Assembly: GCA_029287455.1 (NCBI GenBank)
Contig: JARFRB010000115.1
Coordinates: forward strand, 1 to 59,766
Direction of reading: 5' to 3'
Origin: Pelagibius litoralis
Lineage (GTDB): Bacteria > Pseudomonadota > Alphaproteobacteria > Kiloniellales > DSM-21159
DNA length: 59,766 nucleotides
This document shows positions 45,105 through 53,951 of this stretch, piece after piece. Positions within the stretch are counted from its first letter, which is position 1. The number at the start of each line of letters is the position of its first letter. Position numbers and translations under genes: made by a program. The notes under the pieces were generated by a model. It saw nothing but the letters and a program-made list of their open reading frames with translations. It did no database searches and was not told the origin of the DNA.

Positions 45105-46169
45105 TCACCGCGGCATCTTGAAGTCTTCCAGGCCACGTTCCATGCAGCGGGCGTAGTCGGCGCTTTCGCCATAGTCAGCAACGATGATTTTCTTCAGGCG
45201 CGGCACGGGGCATTCCACGGTCTTGGCGATGAAGGCAATTTCCCAGGGCTCCCAATGGCGCTGGGGGTAGGTTCTGGCAAGCCAGGTGGCGGCGCGGCCC
45301 AGGTCGGTTTCGCGGTTGGACAGGTGCTCGGCCCACCACATATCCGCGGCCCGGCGTGCCTGACGCTGTTCGTTTGGGGAGAGCTTCCACTCAACCTTGG
45401 CGATGGCGTCCGCGCCGGATTCCCGGCCCGAGCGGTCGAAATCGATGTAGAGCCAGGTAAGCGCCTCGGTGAGCGGCGGCGCCTCGTCCGGATCCGCGTC
45501 GTGGATCTGGGCGAGCACTGCAACGGCGTCGGTGTCGCCTTGCTCGGCTGCGCGGCGCAGAAAATCGAGGCCCCGCGCGAAATCCCGCTCGACGATCTCG
45601 CCCCGCGTCAAGTGATAGCCGTAGAAGATCAGCGCGTGGATGTCGTCCTTCTCCACCGCCCGTTCCAACAGCTCAACGCCTCTGCCGGCTTGGGTAAACT
45701 CGTCGCCATAAAAGCCCAGGCGAACCGTCGCAAGCCATTCCTCGGCATCCGGCATGCCAAGTTCGGCCCCGCGCTCGCCCCAGCGGATGCGGGTGTCCAT
45801 ATCGATCTGCGCGCGAAACAGAAGCTCGATTGCCCCGAAATGATCGTCGCGGGCGGCTTGCCCAATCCAACCGCGCACGATCCCGTCCACCAGTTGCGGG
45901 TCACCCTGCAGAGCCGCCCAGGTCTCGAAGGCGGCGGTCGGGCGGGTCGCCGTGGGGTCGAGCGTCATCAGATATCTGGCATCGGAATCGCCCGCTTGCG
46001 CCAGCGGGATCAAAACCGCCGTCGCCTGCTCGTAGTCGGTCGAAAGGTAGAGCGTGACGCCTTGGATCAGTTCCTCGCTCGCGCGCGCGAGAGCGGAACT
46101 CGTGCCCGGACCCAGAAAAACTAGGCTGGGAAACATCAGGATGGCGAGTGCGATGGTTAGTGTGCGCAT
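45105..46169 (-). CDS. Secreted protein with Sel1-like repeats
   Basis: A 354-aa protein with an N-terminal signal peptide (LTIALAILMFPSLVFLG, cleavage near residue 28) and helical repeats of Sel1/TPR type, best seen in GVELLERAVEKDDIHALIFYG and GLDFLRRAAEQGDTDAVAVLA (about residues 150-225). The C-terminal third ends in CMERGLEDFKMPR. Sel1 proteins act as periplasmic scaffolds. ATG46169 is preferred because the upstream in-frame codons lack a signal peptide. Function unknown. Confidence 0.75.
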   Translation of the reverse strand: MRTLTIALAILMFPSLVFLGPGTSSALARASEELIQGVTLYLSTDYEQATAVLIPLAQAGDSDARYLMTLDPTATRPTAAFETWAALQGDPQLVDGIVRGWIGQAARDDHFGAIELLFRAQIDMDTRIRWGERGAELGMPDAEEWLATVRLGFYGDEFTQAGRGVELLERAVEKDDIHALIFYGYHLTRGEIVERDFARGLDFLRRAAEQGDTDAVAVLAQIHDADPDEAPPLTEALTWLYIDFDRSGRESGADAIAKVEWKLSPNEQRQARRAADMWWAEHLSNRETDLGRAATWLARTYPQRHWEPWEIAFIAKTVECPVPRLKKIIVADYGESADYARCMERGLEDFKMPR

Positions 46170-46222
46170 GACTGCGCTGTTTTGCGATGGCAAGAGGGTG
46201 CGGGTCAACAGCCGTTACGGGA

Positions 46223-46897
46223 TCAGCGGCAAAATGTCCAACGCCCCATGTCGAAATGGAAGTGATCGCGGTGGGCGGCGTCGGCGTCCGGGCTCAGAAC
46301 GCCGCGAAAGACGTCGCAGGACCCGTCGCGCAGATCTCGCAGAAACGCGCCGCGCGCATCGGCCGCCTGCCAATCGTGCCTGACCGATATCACGCTGCCG
46401 TCGGTCAGCATGAAGGCGTGGATGTCGATGGCGTTCGCCCTTGCGTGCTCGCTGCGTTGGCCCGCTTGCCGGCTATTGCGGTTGCGGCAGGCGTAGGTGC
46501 CCCAATGGCGCACTTCGCGCACCCCTTGCCCGAAGTGGCGTTGGGCCAAGGGCTGCAGCACCTCGCGCTCCCATACGGACAGGCCGGCAACCATGCCGCA
46601 GCTCGCGGTCACCTGTGAGTCGAAGCTCATGGAGGCGGGCTCGAAGGTGCCGCCGTGGCTGAGGCCGCAGCCCCTGGCGTGCTCGGTATCCGGAAGCGGA
46701 GTGAAATCGACGCTCGACTGGCCCAAGGCGAAGGTGCAGAGCTCCGGGCTATTCACCAGCGCGGGCAGGGACGCCCGCTCCAAGACGCCGTCCGGGGCGA
46801 TGACCGGAGGCCTCGCGGCGACCTCGGTGCGGCGCGTATCGCCCCCGCAGGCGTTCAGCAGGAAGGCCAAGGCCATAAGCGGAATGCCGATGCGCAA
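46223..46897 (-). CDS. Extensin-like lipoprotein
   Basis: A 224-aa protein with a bacterial extensin-like C-terminal domain. The zinc-peptidase-like motifs are HARANAIDIHAFMLTDG near residue 158 and the terminal HRDHFHFDMGRWTFCR. TTG46897 follows GGAGGGGGA at good spacing and gives a typical lipoprotein signal (MRIGIPLMALAFLLNAC) with lipobox LLNAC. Longer starts would run into the enoyl-CoA hydratase gene. It may act on peptidoglycan, but no activity is known for the family. Confidence 0.78.
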   Translation of the reverse strand: MRIGIPLMALAFLLNACGGDTRRTEVAARPPVIAPDGVLERASLPALVNSPELCTFALGQSSVDFTPLPDTEHARGCGLSHGGTFEPASMSFDSQVTASCGMVAGLSVWEREVLQPLAQRHFGQGVREVRHWGTYACRNRNSRQAGQRSEHARANAIDIHAFMLTDGSVISVRHDWQAADARGAFLRDLRDGSCDVFRGVLSPDADAAHRDHFHFDMGRWTFCR

Positions 46898-46937
46898 AAG
46901 CCGTCCCCCTCCAAAAGCCTTTGATCCGCCCGCGGCC

Positions 46938-47777
46938 TCACCGGCCGCGCCAGACCGCATTTCGCTTCTCGATGAAGGCGTCGATGCCTTCACCGGTGTC
47001 TTCCGCCATCATGTTGCAGGCCATGGTTTCGCCGGCGTAGCGATAGGCGTCCTCGATGCCCATCTCGAGCTGGCGGTAGAACATCTGCTTGCCGGTGCGG
47101 ATCGCGACCGGCGATTTCGCCAAGAGCTTCTCCAGCAGGGCGTCCACCGCGGCATCCAGTCCGGCCGCCGGCACGGCCCGGTTAATCAAGCCGAGTTCTG
47201 CCGCCGTCGCGGCGTCCACGAAGTCACCGGTCATCAGCATCTCGAAGGCCGGCTTGCGCGGGACATTTCGCGACAAGGCCACGGCGGGCGTGGAGCAGAA
47301 GAGGGCGACGTTGATACCGGAAGTGGCGAACTTCGCGTCTTTGGAGGCGATCGCCATATCGCAAGTGCCCACAAGCTGGCAGCCCGCCGCGGTAGCGATC
47401 CCGTGAACTTTGGCGATCACGGGCACCGGCAGGCGCAGGATGGCCAGCATCATGGCGCTGCAGCATTCGAACAAGCGCTGGTAGTAGTCGCGATCTGGGT
47501 TGGCGCGCATTTGCTTTAAATCATGACCCGCGCAGAACGCCTTGCCTTGGGCGGCAAGCACAACCGCGCGCAGGTCGTCACGCGTCGCCAGGTCCTCAAA
47601 GGCCGCCGTCAAGGCCGCCAGCATCTCCTCCGACAAGGCATTGTATTGCTTGGGCCGGTTCAGCGTCAGGGTGGCGACGCCGCCGCTTACATCGCGCAGA
47701 AGAATGGGCTCTGCCCCGGCGGCCGGGGAGGGGGCGCCGCTTGCCGGAATTGGGGAGGTCGTGACGCTGGCCGTCAT
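46938..47777 (-). CDS. Enoyl-CoA hydratase-related protein, ECHDC3-like
   Basis: A 279-aa crotonase-fold protein. AFCAGHDLKQMRANPDRDYY near residue 85 and the CoA/oxyanion segment VIAKVHGIATAAGCQLVGTC near 120 place it near the ECHDC3 group. In classical hydratases two Glu residues do the catalysis; here the segment FCSTPAVALSRNVPRKPAFE around 160-180 does not show them clearly, so hydratase activity is uncertain. It diverges from psd. Confidence 0.85.
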   Translation of the reverse strand: MTASVTTSPIPASGAPSPAAGAEPILLRDVSGGVATLTLNRPKQYNALSEEMLAALTAAFEDLATRDDLRAVVLAAQGKAFCAGHDLKQMRANPDRDYYQRLFECCSAMMLAILRLPVPVIAKVHGIATAAGCQLVGTCDMAIASKDAKFATSGINVALFCSTPAVALSRNVPRKPAFEMLMTGDFVDAATAAELGLINRAVPAAGLDAAVDALLEKLLAKSPVAIRTGKQMFYRQLEMGIEDAYRYAGETMACNMMAEDTGEGIDAFIEKRNAVWRGR

Positions 47778-48003
47778 TTCGCATCTCCTTCCTCTCGCCG
47801 CGTCCTGCCGAAACGGCGTTTGCCTAAGGATTCTCGCTCTTTTCGTCCACTTTGTTCAAGGGCTATGTAAACCAAGGCATCAAGCGTTTCAAATCGCGCG
47901 TTTGGGGTCGAGGGTTTCGGCGCCTGCGTAAAGAGGTTTATATCTGGCGCGATTCGGCGGTAAATTCGCCCGTGCGAAATCGGCAAGGAGAGAGCGAAGC
48001 GTC

Positions 48004-48690
48004 GTGCTGGATGGTATTTTGGTTCCCTTGCACAAGGCCGGCTGGCCTTTCGTGGCCGGCTTTGCCGTCGCGAGCCTCTTGCTAGGCTTGATCGACGCGG
48101 GCCTGTTCTGGATCGGAGTCTTGGCAACGGCCTGGTGCGCCTATTTTTTCCGCGACCCGCCGCGCGCCGTGCCGGCCCGTGAAGGCTTGGTGGTCGCGCC
48201 GGCCGATGGCCGCGTGCAGGCCGTCGCCCAAGTGGTGCCCCCCGACGCGCTGGAGTTGGGGGAGGAGGCGCGCTGGCGGATCTCGATCTTCTTGAACGTC
48301 TTCGACGTGCACGTGAACCGAATTCCGGTCTCCGGGCGGATTGCGCGCATTGTTTACAGGCACGGCAAGTTCTTGAATGCTTCCTTGGACAAGGCATCGG
48401 ATGAGAACGAGCGCAACGCCTTAACTATCGAAACCGTGGACGGCCAGCGTTTCGGGGTGGTGCAAATCGCGGGGCTGGTTGCGCGGCGCATTGTTTGCGA
48501 AGTGCATGAGGGCCAAGATTTGCGCGTGGGCGAACGCTTCGGGATCATCCGTTTTGGCAGCCGCACGGACCTCTATCTGCCGCCTGGCGTTGCGCCCTTA
48601 GTGGCGCCGGGACAGCGGATGCTTGGCGGTGAGACTGTGGTCGCCGACTTGATGTCGCAAGAGGGACCCCGGCGTGCGGAAACGATCTAG
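48004..48690 (+). CDS. psd: Phosphatidylserine decarboxylase
   Basis: This enzyme makes phosphatidylethanolamine from phosphatidylserine. The 228-aa protein is the short, alphaproteobacterial/archaeal-type form: an N-terminal hydrophobic segment (about residues 15-47), [12 protein letters not shown] near 62, [16 protein letters not shown] near 98, and the self-cleavage site GS in [13 protein letters not shown] near 184, which generates the pyruvoyl cofactor. It starts with GTG48004. pssA overlaps its end, so the pair is coupled. Confidence 0.95.
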   Translation: MLDGILVPLHKAGWPFVAGFAVASLLLGLIDAGLFWIGVLATAWCAYFFRDPPRAVPAREGLVVAPADGRVQAVAQVVPPDALELGEEARWRISIFLNVFDVHVNRIPVSGRIARIVYRHGKFLNASLDKASDENERNALTIETVDGQRFGVVQIAGLVARRIVCEVHEGQDLRVGERFGIIRFGSRTDLYLPPGVAPLVAPGQRMLGGETVVADLMSQEGPRRAETI

Positions 48691-49543
48691 CGAGACGGAC
48701 ACCTTCATGCATTGGATAGGGGCCAGGACGAAGCGCCGGCGCCGCGAAAGTGGCCGTTCCTTGAACTGGATGATCCCCAATGCCATGACGCTTTTGGGGC
48801 TTTCGGCGGGGATTAGCGCGGTGCGCTTCGCCATCGAGGGTTCCTGGGACCGCGCGGTGATTGCAATTACGGTGGCCGCGGTTCTGGATGGGGTCGACGG
48901 CCGGATCGCCCGCGCCCTGGGTGTCACGAGCCGGTTTGGGGCGGAACTGGACTCTCTCTCGGATTTCGTCTGCTTTGGCGTCAGTCCGGCCTTGGTGATC
49001 TATCTTTGGAGCTTGAACGGGGCGGGGGGCGTTGGCTGGTCGATTGCCTTGATCTTCGCGGTCTGCTGCGCCATCCGTTTGGCCCGCTTCAACAGCGAGT
49101 TGGACCCGGAGCCGGCGCACGAAAAGCCCGCCTGGGCCGCTAACTTTTTTACCGGTGTGCCGGCGCCGGCCGGGGGCGGATTGGCCCTGATGCCGCTGAT
49201 CTGGGCGCTGGAGTTCCCCGACAGCGGCTTTTTCAACAGCCCCGTGGTGACAGGCGCGACCATGCTCGCCGCATCGGTCCTGATGGTGAGCCGCATACCG
49301 ACGATGGCGGCCAAGCGGATCAAGGTGCCGACGCGCTTCGTCGTCTTCGCCCTGATCGGCTTTGGCGTGGTCTTCGCGCTGTTGATTTCGGAACCCTGGC
49401 TGATGCTGGGTCTAATCGGCGTCGCTTACATAGTTTCGATACCGGTGGCCATGCGCCGCTACGAGAAGCTGGCGTCGGAGGGGCGGCTTCAGCCCGAGGA
49501 AAGCGCCGAAGACCCCGAGAGCGAACCGGGCGAGCCCCTGTAG
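48674..49543 (+). CDS. pssA: CDP-diacylglycerol-serine O-phosphatidyltransferase
   Basis: PssA makes phosphatidylserine, the substrate of Psd. The 289-aa membrane protein carries the CDP-alcohol phosphotransferase motif [20 protein letters not shown] followed by LDSLSD (about residues 73-97), giving the DGx2ARx8Gx3Dx3D pattern with all acidic residues. About seven hydrophobic helices follow. GTG48674 overlaps psd by 17 bases; ATG48707 is an alternative. It ends one base before the next gene. Confidence 0.95.
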   Translation: MRKRSSETDTFMHWIGARTKRRRRESGRSLNWMIPNAMTLLGLSAGISAVRFAIEGSWDRAVIAITVAAVLDGVDGRIARALGVTSRFGAELDSLSDFVCFGVSPALVIYLWSLNGAGGVGWSIALIFAVCCAIRLARFNSELDPEPAHEKPAWAANFFTGVPAPAGGGLALMPLIWALEFPDSGFFNSPVVTGATMLAASVLMVSRIPTMAAKRIKVPTRFVVFALIGFGVVFALLISEPWLMLGLIGVAYIVSIPVAMRRYEKLASEGRLQPEESAEDPESEPGEPL

Positions 49544-49544
49544 C

Positions 49545-49964
49545 ATGGGCCGGATCACCATTGCCGAGATGGAGGAGCTGTCTCAGGACCTCAAGTGGGT
49601 GGTGCAGCTTGGTATAATCATTGAGGCGATCGATGACGGCTCGGCCCGTCTGCGCCTGCCTGCCTCGCCGGACGTGTTGCGCCCGGGCGGCACGGTGAGC
49701 GGCCCCGCCATGATGACACTGGCCGACTATGCAATGTACGCCGCGGTGCTCGGCGCAATCGGGCGGGTCGAATTGGCCGTCACGACGAGCTTGAGCATAA
49801 ACTTCCTCCGCAAGCCGCCCCAAGCGGATATCGTTGCCGACTGCCGCCTGCTGAAGCTTGGCAAGCGCTTGGCTTATGGCGAAGTCATGCTGCATAGCGA
49901 CGCTGAGCCGGATGCCCCGGTCGCCCATGCCACCACCACCTACTCGATACCGCCGAACCGCTGA
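49545..49964 (+). CDS. PaaI family thioesterase (hotdog fold)
   Basis: A 139-aa hotdog-fold acyl-CoA thioesterase of the PaaI type. LRPGGTVSGPAMMTLADYAMYA near residues 45-64 contains the helix-capping segment of the fold, and SLSINFLRKPPQADIVADC near 83 matches the family. Substrate unknown. It follows pssA by one base and probably belongs to the same transcript. Confidence 0.88.
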   Translation: MGRITIAEMEELSQDLKWVVQLGIIIEAIDDGSARLRLPASPDVLRPGGTVSGPAMMTLADYAMYAAVLGAIGRVELAVTTSLSINFLRKPPQADIVADCRLLKLGKRLAYGEVMLHSDAEPDAPVAHATTTYSIPPNR

Positions 49965-49993
49965 TCTCAGCCAAGAAGCCGGATGATACGCCC

Positions 49994-50650
49994 ATGAACG
50001 ACGACACTTTCCAGAACGCGGTCGCCCTGCCTTTTTTCCCCACGATCGTCTGGCGCCAAGAGGTTGTGCCAGAGCGGGCCGCCGCCTTGAACCGGGATTT
50101 GTTGGCCAGCATCGAGCGCATTCTGACCCCGCGGCCGAAGATCGCGGCGGGGACGGGGTGGCAAACCGAGCAGTCGCTGCATGAGCATCCGGATTTCCAA
50201 CCCCTGGTGGCTCTCATTCATCTCGCCGCGGAGTCGGCCTTGAACTTCTTGAAGGCCCGCCACGCAGGCATTGTCATCACGGGCTGTTGGGCGAACATCA
50301 ATCCGCCGGACGCGCGCCATCGGGCTCACACCCATCCGAACAACTACTTGAGCGGCGTTTACTACGTGAAGACTCCGGCCGGGAGCGAAAGCATCACCTT
50401 CACCGACCCCCGGGTCCAGAAAGTGGTCATCGAGCCAAGCTTCGAGGAGAGCACGGCCATGAACTCCACGATCGTGAATCTGGACGTGGTGGCGGGGAGC
50501 TTGATCCTGTTCCCCTCGTGGCTGCAACACGACGTGGGCCGGAACAAAAGCAAAGATGAACGGGTCAGCATTGCCTTCAATCTGATGTTCAAGGGTTACG
50601 CCGAGACCATGAGCCCGCCCACCTGGCAGGGCTCGGTTCCTGTCTCTTAG
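49994..50650 (+). CDS. TIGR02466-type 2OG-Fe(II) oxygenase-like protein
   Basis: A 218-aa double-stranded beta-helix protein of the TIGR02466 group. It has the iron-ligand pattern RAHTHPNNYLSGVYYVK near residues 110-126 (HxH/N type), FPSWLQHDVGRN near 175, and the ERVSIAFN strand near 190, which resembles the 2-oxoglutarate-binding Arg region. Members are common in marine alphaproteobacteria, with unknown substrates. It converges on the VOC gene, 3 bases away. Confidence 0.82.
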   Translation: MNDDTFQNAVALPFFPTIVWRQEVVPERAAALNRDLLASIERILTPRPKIAAGTGWQTEQSLHEHPDFQPLVALIHLAAESALNFLKARHAGIVITGCWANINPPDARHRAHTHPNNYLSGVYYVKTPAGSESITFTDPRVQKVVIEPSFEESTAMNSTIVNLDVVAGSLILFPSWLQHDVGRNKSKDERVSIAFNLMFKGYAETMSPPTWQGSVPVS

Positions 50651-50653
50651 CGC

Positions 50654-51010
50654 TCAGAGTGGCGCAGCGAAGCTTAGTTCGTGCCCGTCCGGATCGGTGA
50701 TGTGAAAGAAGCGCTCGCCCCAGGGCGCATCGCTCGGCTGCGCCTCGGGCTCCAAGCCCGCCACCACCGCCGCGCTATGAAAGGCGTCGACATCCTTCAC
50801 GTAAAAGATCGCCCGTCCCCACCAAGCGATCGAGGTCTGCCGGGGCACCGCGATCAGGTTGAGGTGATCGTGCGGCCCGGCGTGAAAGGACGTGAAATCC
50901 GAAGCCTCGCCGCCATACTTCAATTCGAACCCCAAGGCGCGGTAGAAGGCAACCGCGGCTGCCATGTCGTGGGTCGCAAGGGTGATCGCGTTCAGCGAGG
51001 CCAGAACCAT
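50654..51010 (-). CDS. VOC family protein (glyoxalase/dioxygenase fold)
   Basis: A 118-aa single-domain vicinal-oxygen-chelate protein. LATHDMAAAVAFYRALGFEL near residue 12 and FFHITDPDGHELSFAAPL at the end match the glyoxalase-like fold; a His and a Glu in the last motif are possible metal ligands. Substrate unknown. Upstream, a perfect 8-bp inverted repeat at 51067-51088 may control it. Confidence 0.85.
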   Translation of the reverse strand: MVLASLNAITLATHDMAAAVAFYRALGFELKYGGEASDFTSFHAGPHDHLNLIAVPRQTSIAWWGRAIFYVKDVDAFHSAAVVAGLEPEAQPSDAPWGERFFHITDPDGHELSFAAPL

Positions 51011-51066
51011 GCTGTTATCCCTCCAAGTTCCGCGATGAAGGATAGGTCGCTTCGGACCCGAAGAAA

Positions 51067-51088
51067 ATACGGTAAAATAGTACCGTAT
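51067..51088. promoter_or_regulatory. Perfect inverted repeat, candidate operator
   Basis: ATACGGTA (51067-51074) and TACCGTAT (51081-51088) are perfect complements around AAATAG. The site lies 57 bases upstream of the VOC start codon, in an AT-rich divergent region shared with rplM. A dimeric repressor site is plausible. Confidence 0.5.
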
Positions 51089-51121
51089 GCTTAAAACCTA
51101 TGAAAATGGTGTATTTTCGCG

Positions 51122-51150
51122 TTGACAGAGTCTTTCTTCTGCCTTAGAAA
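51122..51150 (+). promoter_or_regulatory. rplM-rpsI promoter
   Basis: A consensus -35 TTGACA (51122-51127), a 17-base spacer and TAGAAA (51145-51150) form a strong promoter upstream of rplM. Confidence 0.75.
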
Positions 51151-51171
51151 GCCGCGCTTCGGCGCGCTTTT
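51148..51171 (+). other. Terminator-like UUCG hairpin near the rplM transcription start
   Basis: CGCGC (51153-51157) pairs with GCGCG (51162-51166) around a TTCG tetraloop, extendable by AAAG/CTTT with one bulged base, and ends in TTTT. It sits just after the promoter, so part of it overlaps the initial transcript. An attenuator or r-protein control site is possible. Confidence 0.45.
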
Positions 51172-51221
51172 AACGCCCGCCGGCTTTTTACACAGACGAT
51201 GCCGACAAGGGCTAGAGGGTT

Positions 51222-51683
51222 ATGAAGACGTATTCTGCAAAACCGTCGGATATCGAGAAGAAGTGGATTCTGATCGACGCGGACGGCGTGGTGCTTGGCC
51301 GCTTGGCAAGTCAGATCGCCAAGATTCTGCGCGGCAAGCATAAGCCGAGCTTCACCCCGCATATGGATTGCGGCGACAACGTGATCGTGGTCAACGCCGA
51401 GAAGGTGCGCCTTAACGGCCGCAAGCTCTCGCAGCGCCGCTTTCACTGGCACACCGGCTATCCCGGCGGCGTCAAGAGCCTCACCATGGAGCAGATTCTG
51501 ACCGGCCGGTATCCGGAGCGGGTGCTGCTGAAGGCGGTTGAGCGCATGGTTCCCCGTGGCCCCCTTGGGCGGCGCCAGATGAAGAACTTGCGCGTCTACG
51601 CCGGCAGCGAGCATCCCCATGAGGCGCAGCAGCCGACCACGCTCGATGTCGCCGCGATGAACCCGAAGAACAAGAGGGCCTGA
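51222..51683 (+). CDS. rplM: 50S ribosomal protein L13
   Basis: A 153-aa large-subunit ribosomal protein. [39 protein letters not shown] and [20 protein letters not shown] are conserved L13 segments. It starts with ATG51222 after GAGGG and is followed by rpsI after 5 bases, the universal rplM-rpsI order. Confidence 0.98.
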   Translation: MKTYSAKPSDIEKKWILIDADGVVLGRLASQIAKILRGKHKPSFTPHMDCGDNVIVVNAEKVRLNGRKLSQRRFHWHTGYPGGVKSLTMEQILTGRYPERVLLKAVERMVPRGPLGRRQMKNLRVYAGSEHPHEAQQPTTLDVAAMNPKNKRA

Positions 51684-51688
51684 CCCCG

Positions 51689-52177
51689 ATGTCCGACCAG
51701 ACCCAAACCCTGTCCGACCTGCAGCAGCTTGGTGAAGCCACCGGGGCGACCGAGGCTGCCCCAGCCCCAGCCGAACCGAAGATCGACGCTCAGGGGCGGG
51801 CCTACGCAACCGGCAAGCGCAAGAACGCCATCGCGCGTGTTTGGATCAAGCCGGGCTCCGGCGTGATCACCGTCAATGGCCGCGCCCTTGATGTGTATTT
51901 CGCCCGGCCCGTGCTGCGCATGATGATCGCACAGCCGTTCCAGGCCGCGAACCGCCAGGATCAGTTCGACGTGATGTGCACCGTCGCCGGTGGTGGCCTT
52001 TCCGGGCAGGCAGGTGCCGTGCGCCACGGCATTTCCAAGGCGCTGACCCTTTTCGAGCCGGACTTGCGTCCGGTGATGAAGCAAGGCGGCTTCCTGACCC
52101 GCGACGCCCGCGTTGTCGAGCGCAAGAAGTACGGCCGTGCCAAGGCGCGCCGCAGCTTCCAGTTCTCCAAGCGGTAA
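51689..52177 (+). CDS. rpsI: 30S ribosomal protein S9
   Basis: A 162-aa small-subunit ribosomal protein. After an acidic/Ala-Pro extension of about 34 residues, typical of alphaproteobacteria, the S9 core begins [20 protein letters not shown] and includes [20 protein letters not shown]. The C-terminus [17 protein letters not shown] ends in the tRNA-contacting Lys-Arg. A strong terminator follows. Confidence 0.98.
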   Translation: MSDQTQTLSDLQQLGEATGATEAAPAPAEPKIDAQGRAYATGKRKNAIARVWIKPGSGVITVNGRALDVYFARPVLRMMIAQPFQAANRQDQFDVMCTVAGGGLSGQAGAVRHGISKALTLFEPDLRPVMKQGGFLTRDARVVERKKYGRAKARRSFQFSKR

Positions 52178-52222
52178 GGTCGCCCACGCCGAGCGGAACT
52201 CGGCGACAAGCTGGAAAGAACG

Positions 52223-52256
52223 AGCGGGCGGCCTGGCAAGGCCGCCCGCTTTCGTT
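52223..52256 (+). terminator. Intrinsic terminator after rpsI
   Basis: AGCGGGCGGCC (52223-52233) pairs perfectly with GGCCGCCCGCT (52240-52250) around TGGCAA, followed by TTCGTTT. It separates the ribosomal genes from argC. Confidence 0.88.
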
Positions 52257-52302
52257 TGGCCGGGCGGAGAAGCCCCTCATGGCAGGCAGGAAGGACGAGA
52301 CG

Positions 52303-53346
52303 ATGAGCGCGAAGTTGAAGATCGGTATCCTTGGGGCCAGCGGCTACACGGGCGCCGATTTGGCGCGCCTGCTCGCCAACCATCCCAATGCCGATATGCG
52401 CTTGCTGACCGCCAACGCCCACGCGGGCAAGCCGATGAGCGCCGTCTATCCCCATCTCGGAATGCTTGGCCTGCCCGACTTGGTGAAGTGGGAGGACGCC
52501 GATTGGTCGGGACTGGACGCAGTGTTTTGCGGACTGCCCCATGGCACAACCCAGGAAATCGTGGCGGCCTTGCCGCGCGACCTAAAAGTCATCGACCTCT
52601 CGGCGGATTTTCGGCTAACCGACTTCGATGTCTATGCCCAGTGGTACGGCCACCCCCACAGGGCGCCGGAGCTTCAGCCGGAGGCGGTCTATGGGCTCAC
52701 CGAATGGAACCGGGACGCGATCAAGGCCGCGCGCCTGGTGGCCTGCCCGGGCTGCTATCCAACGGCGGTGCTGTTGGCCCTATTGCCCCTGATCGAGGCG
52801 GGGGCGGTCGATGCTCGGGATATCGTGATCGACGCCAAGTCGGGCGTTAGCGGGGCCGGCCGCTCGGTCAAGGAAGCGACTCTCTTCTGCGAGGTGGCGG
52901 AGGGGACGCACCCCTACGCCGTCGGCAGCCACCGTCACGCACCGGAGATCGAGCAGGAGATCGGCAAGGTCAGTGGAGACTTGGCGCCGGTCAACTTCAC
53001 GCCCCACCTGGTGCCCATGAACCGGGGCGAGCTTGTCACCTGTCACTTGCGCTTGAACGACGGCGCGAGTGCCGACAGCTTGCGGGAAACCCTTGCGGCA
53101 CGCTTCGGCGACGAGCCTTTCGTGCATGTCCTGCCGGCGGAGTCCATGCCGGCGACGCGCCATGTGCGCGGGTCGAACCATTGCGTGATCGGTGTCTTCG
53201 CGGATCGCATTCCCGGGCGCGCGATCGTAATCGCCGCCATCGACAACCTGGTGAAGGGATCTTCGGGCCAGGCGATTCAGAATATGAACCTGATGTTCGG
53301 GCTCACCGAGACCTCGGGGCTCGAGCAGCAACCTCTCTTCCCCTGA
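52303..53346 (+). CDS. argC: N-acetyl-gamma-glutamyl-phosphate reductase
   Basis: ArgC reduces N-acetylglutamyl phosphate in arginine synthesis. The 347-aa protein starts with the nucleotide motif IGILGASGYTGADLARLL and has the active-site Cys in LVACPGCYPTAVLLALL near residue 151 and KSGVSGAGRSVKEATLF near 183. ATG52303 is chosen because AGGAAGGA lies 7 bases upstream. Type-1 ArgC length is normal. Confidence 0.97.
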   Translation: MSAKLKIGILGASGYTGADLARLLANHPNADMRLLTANAHAGKPMSAVYPHLGMLGLPDLVKWEDADWSGLDAVFCGLPHGTTQEIVAALPRDLKVIDLSADFRLTDFDVYAQWYGHPHRAPELQPEAVYGLTEWNRDAIKAARLVACPGCYPTAVLLALLPLIEAGAVDARDIVIDAKSGVSGAGRSVKEATLFCEVAEGTHPYAVGSHRHAPEIEQEIGKVSGDLAPVNFTPHLVPMNRGELVTCHLRLNDGASADSLRETLAARFGDEPFVHVLPAESMPATRHVRGSNHCVIGVFADRIPGRAIVIAAIDNLVKGSSGQAIQNMNLMFGLTETSGLEQQPLFP

Positions 53347-53381
53347 CCCTTCCGGTCGGGCTCAGTGCAACGAGGCTTTCA

Positions 53382-53939
53382 ATGACGGCTCTTATTCTTC
53401 CCTTTCGCGGTGTTTCGCCGCGCATCCATCCCGAGGCTTTCGTCGCGGACACAGCCGTAGTTATCGGAGATGTGGAGATCGGCGCTGGCTCGTCGATTTG
53501 GTACGGCTGCGTCATTCGCGCGGACGTCAACCGCATCACCATCGGCCGCAACACCAATATCCAGGACGGCACGATCATTCACTGCAATCACGATCCCGCG
53601 GGCGATTACCGCGAAACCGGTGGCGGGATGCCGACATGGATCGGGGATGACATCACGGTGGGACACATGGCGCTATTGCACGCTTGCCGCCTGGAAACCG
53701 GTTCTTTCGTCGGTATGCGGGCGGTGGTGATGGATCTAGCGGTGGTCGAGGGCCAAGCCATGGTGGCTGCCGGGGCGCTTGTGACTCCGAACAAGCGGGT
53801 CGAGACAGGCCAGCTTTGGGCCGGAAGCCCCGCCAAGGCGATCCGCGACCTCTCACCCGAAGAGCTGGCGAACTTCACCCGCTCTGCATCGCACTACGCT
53901 GAACTTGGAGCCGCCTACCGCTTGGCCGGGCAGGGTTGA
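53382..53939 (+). CDS. Gamma-class carbonic anhydrase family protein
   Basis: A 185-aa left-handed beta-helix hexapeptide protein of the gamma carbonic anhydrase/YrdA group. Zinc-ligand His residues are in TIIHCNHD (near 64-71) and ITVGHMALLHAC (near 90-101), with DGTIIH and NTNIQD typical of the family. It may act in bicarbonate handling or as a complex I accessory protein. ATG53382 fits the family start. It follows argC by 35 bases. Confidence 0.92.
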   Translation: MTALILPFRGVSPRIHPEAFVADTAVVIGDVEIGAGSSIWYGCVIRADVNRITIGRNTNIQDGTIIHCNHDPAGDYRETGGGMPTWIGDDITVGHMALLHACRLETGSFVGMRAVVMDLAVVEGQAMVAAGALVTPNKRVETGQLWAGSPAKAIRDLSPEELANFTRSASHYAELGAAYRLAGQG

Positions 53940-53951
53940 GGCTGTTGGCTG

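Noticed and set aside
44506-45110. A SAM-II element for metY copy 2
   Set aside because: The gaps before metY copy 2 and before the CoA-binding gene lack the GATTTG, GCTTGC and GCTAAA blocks.
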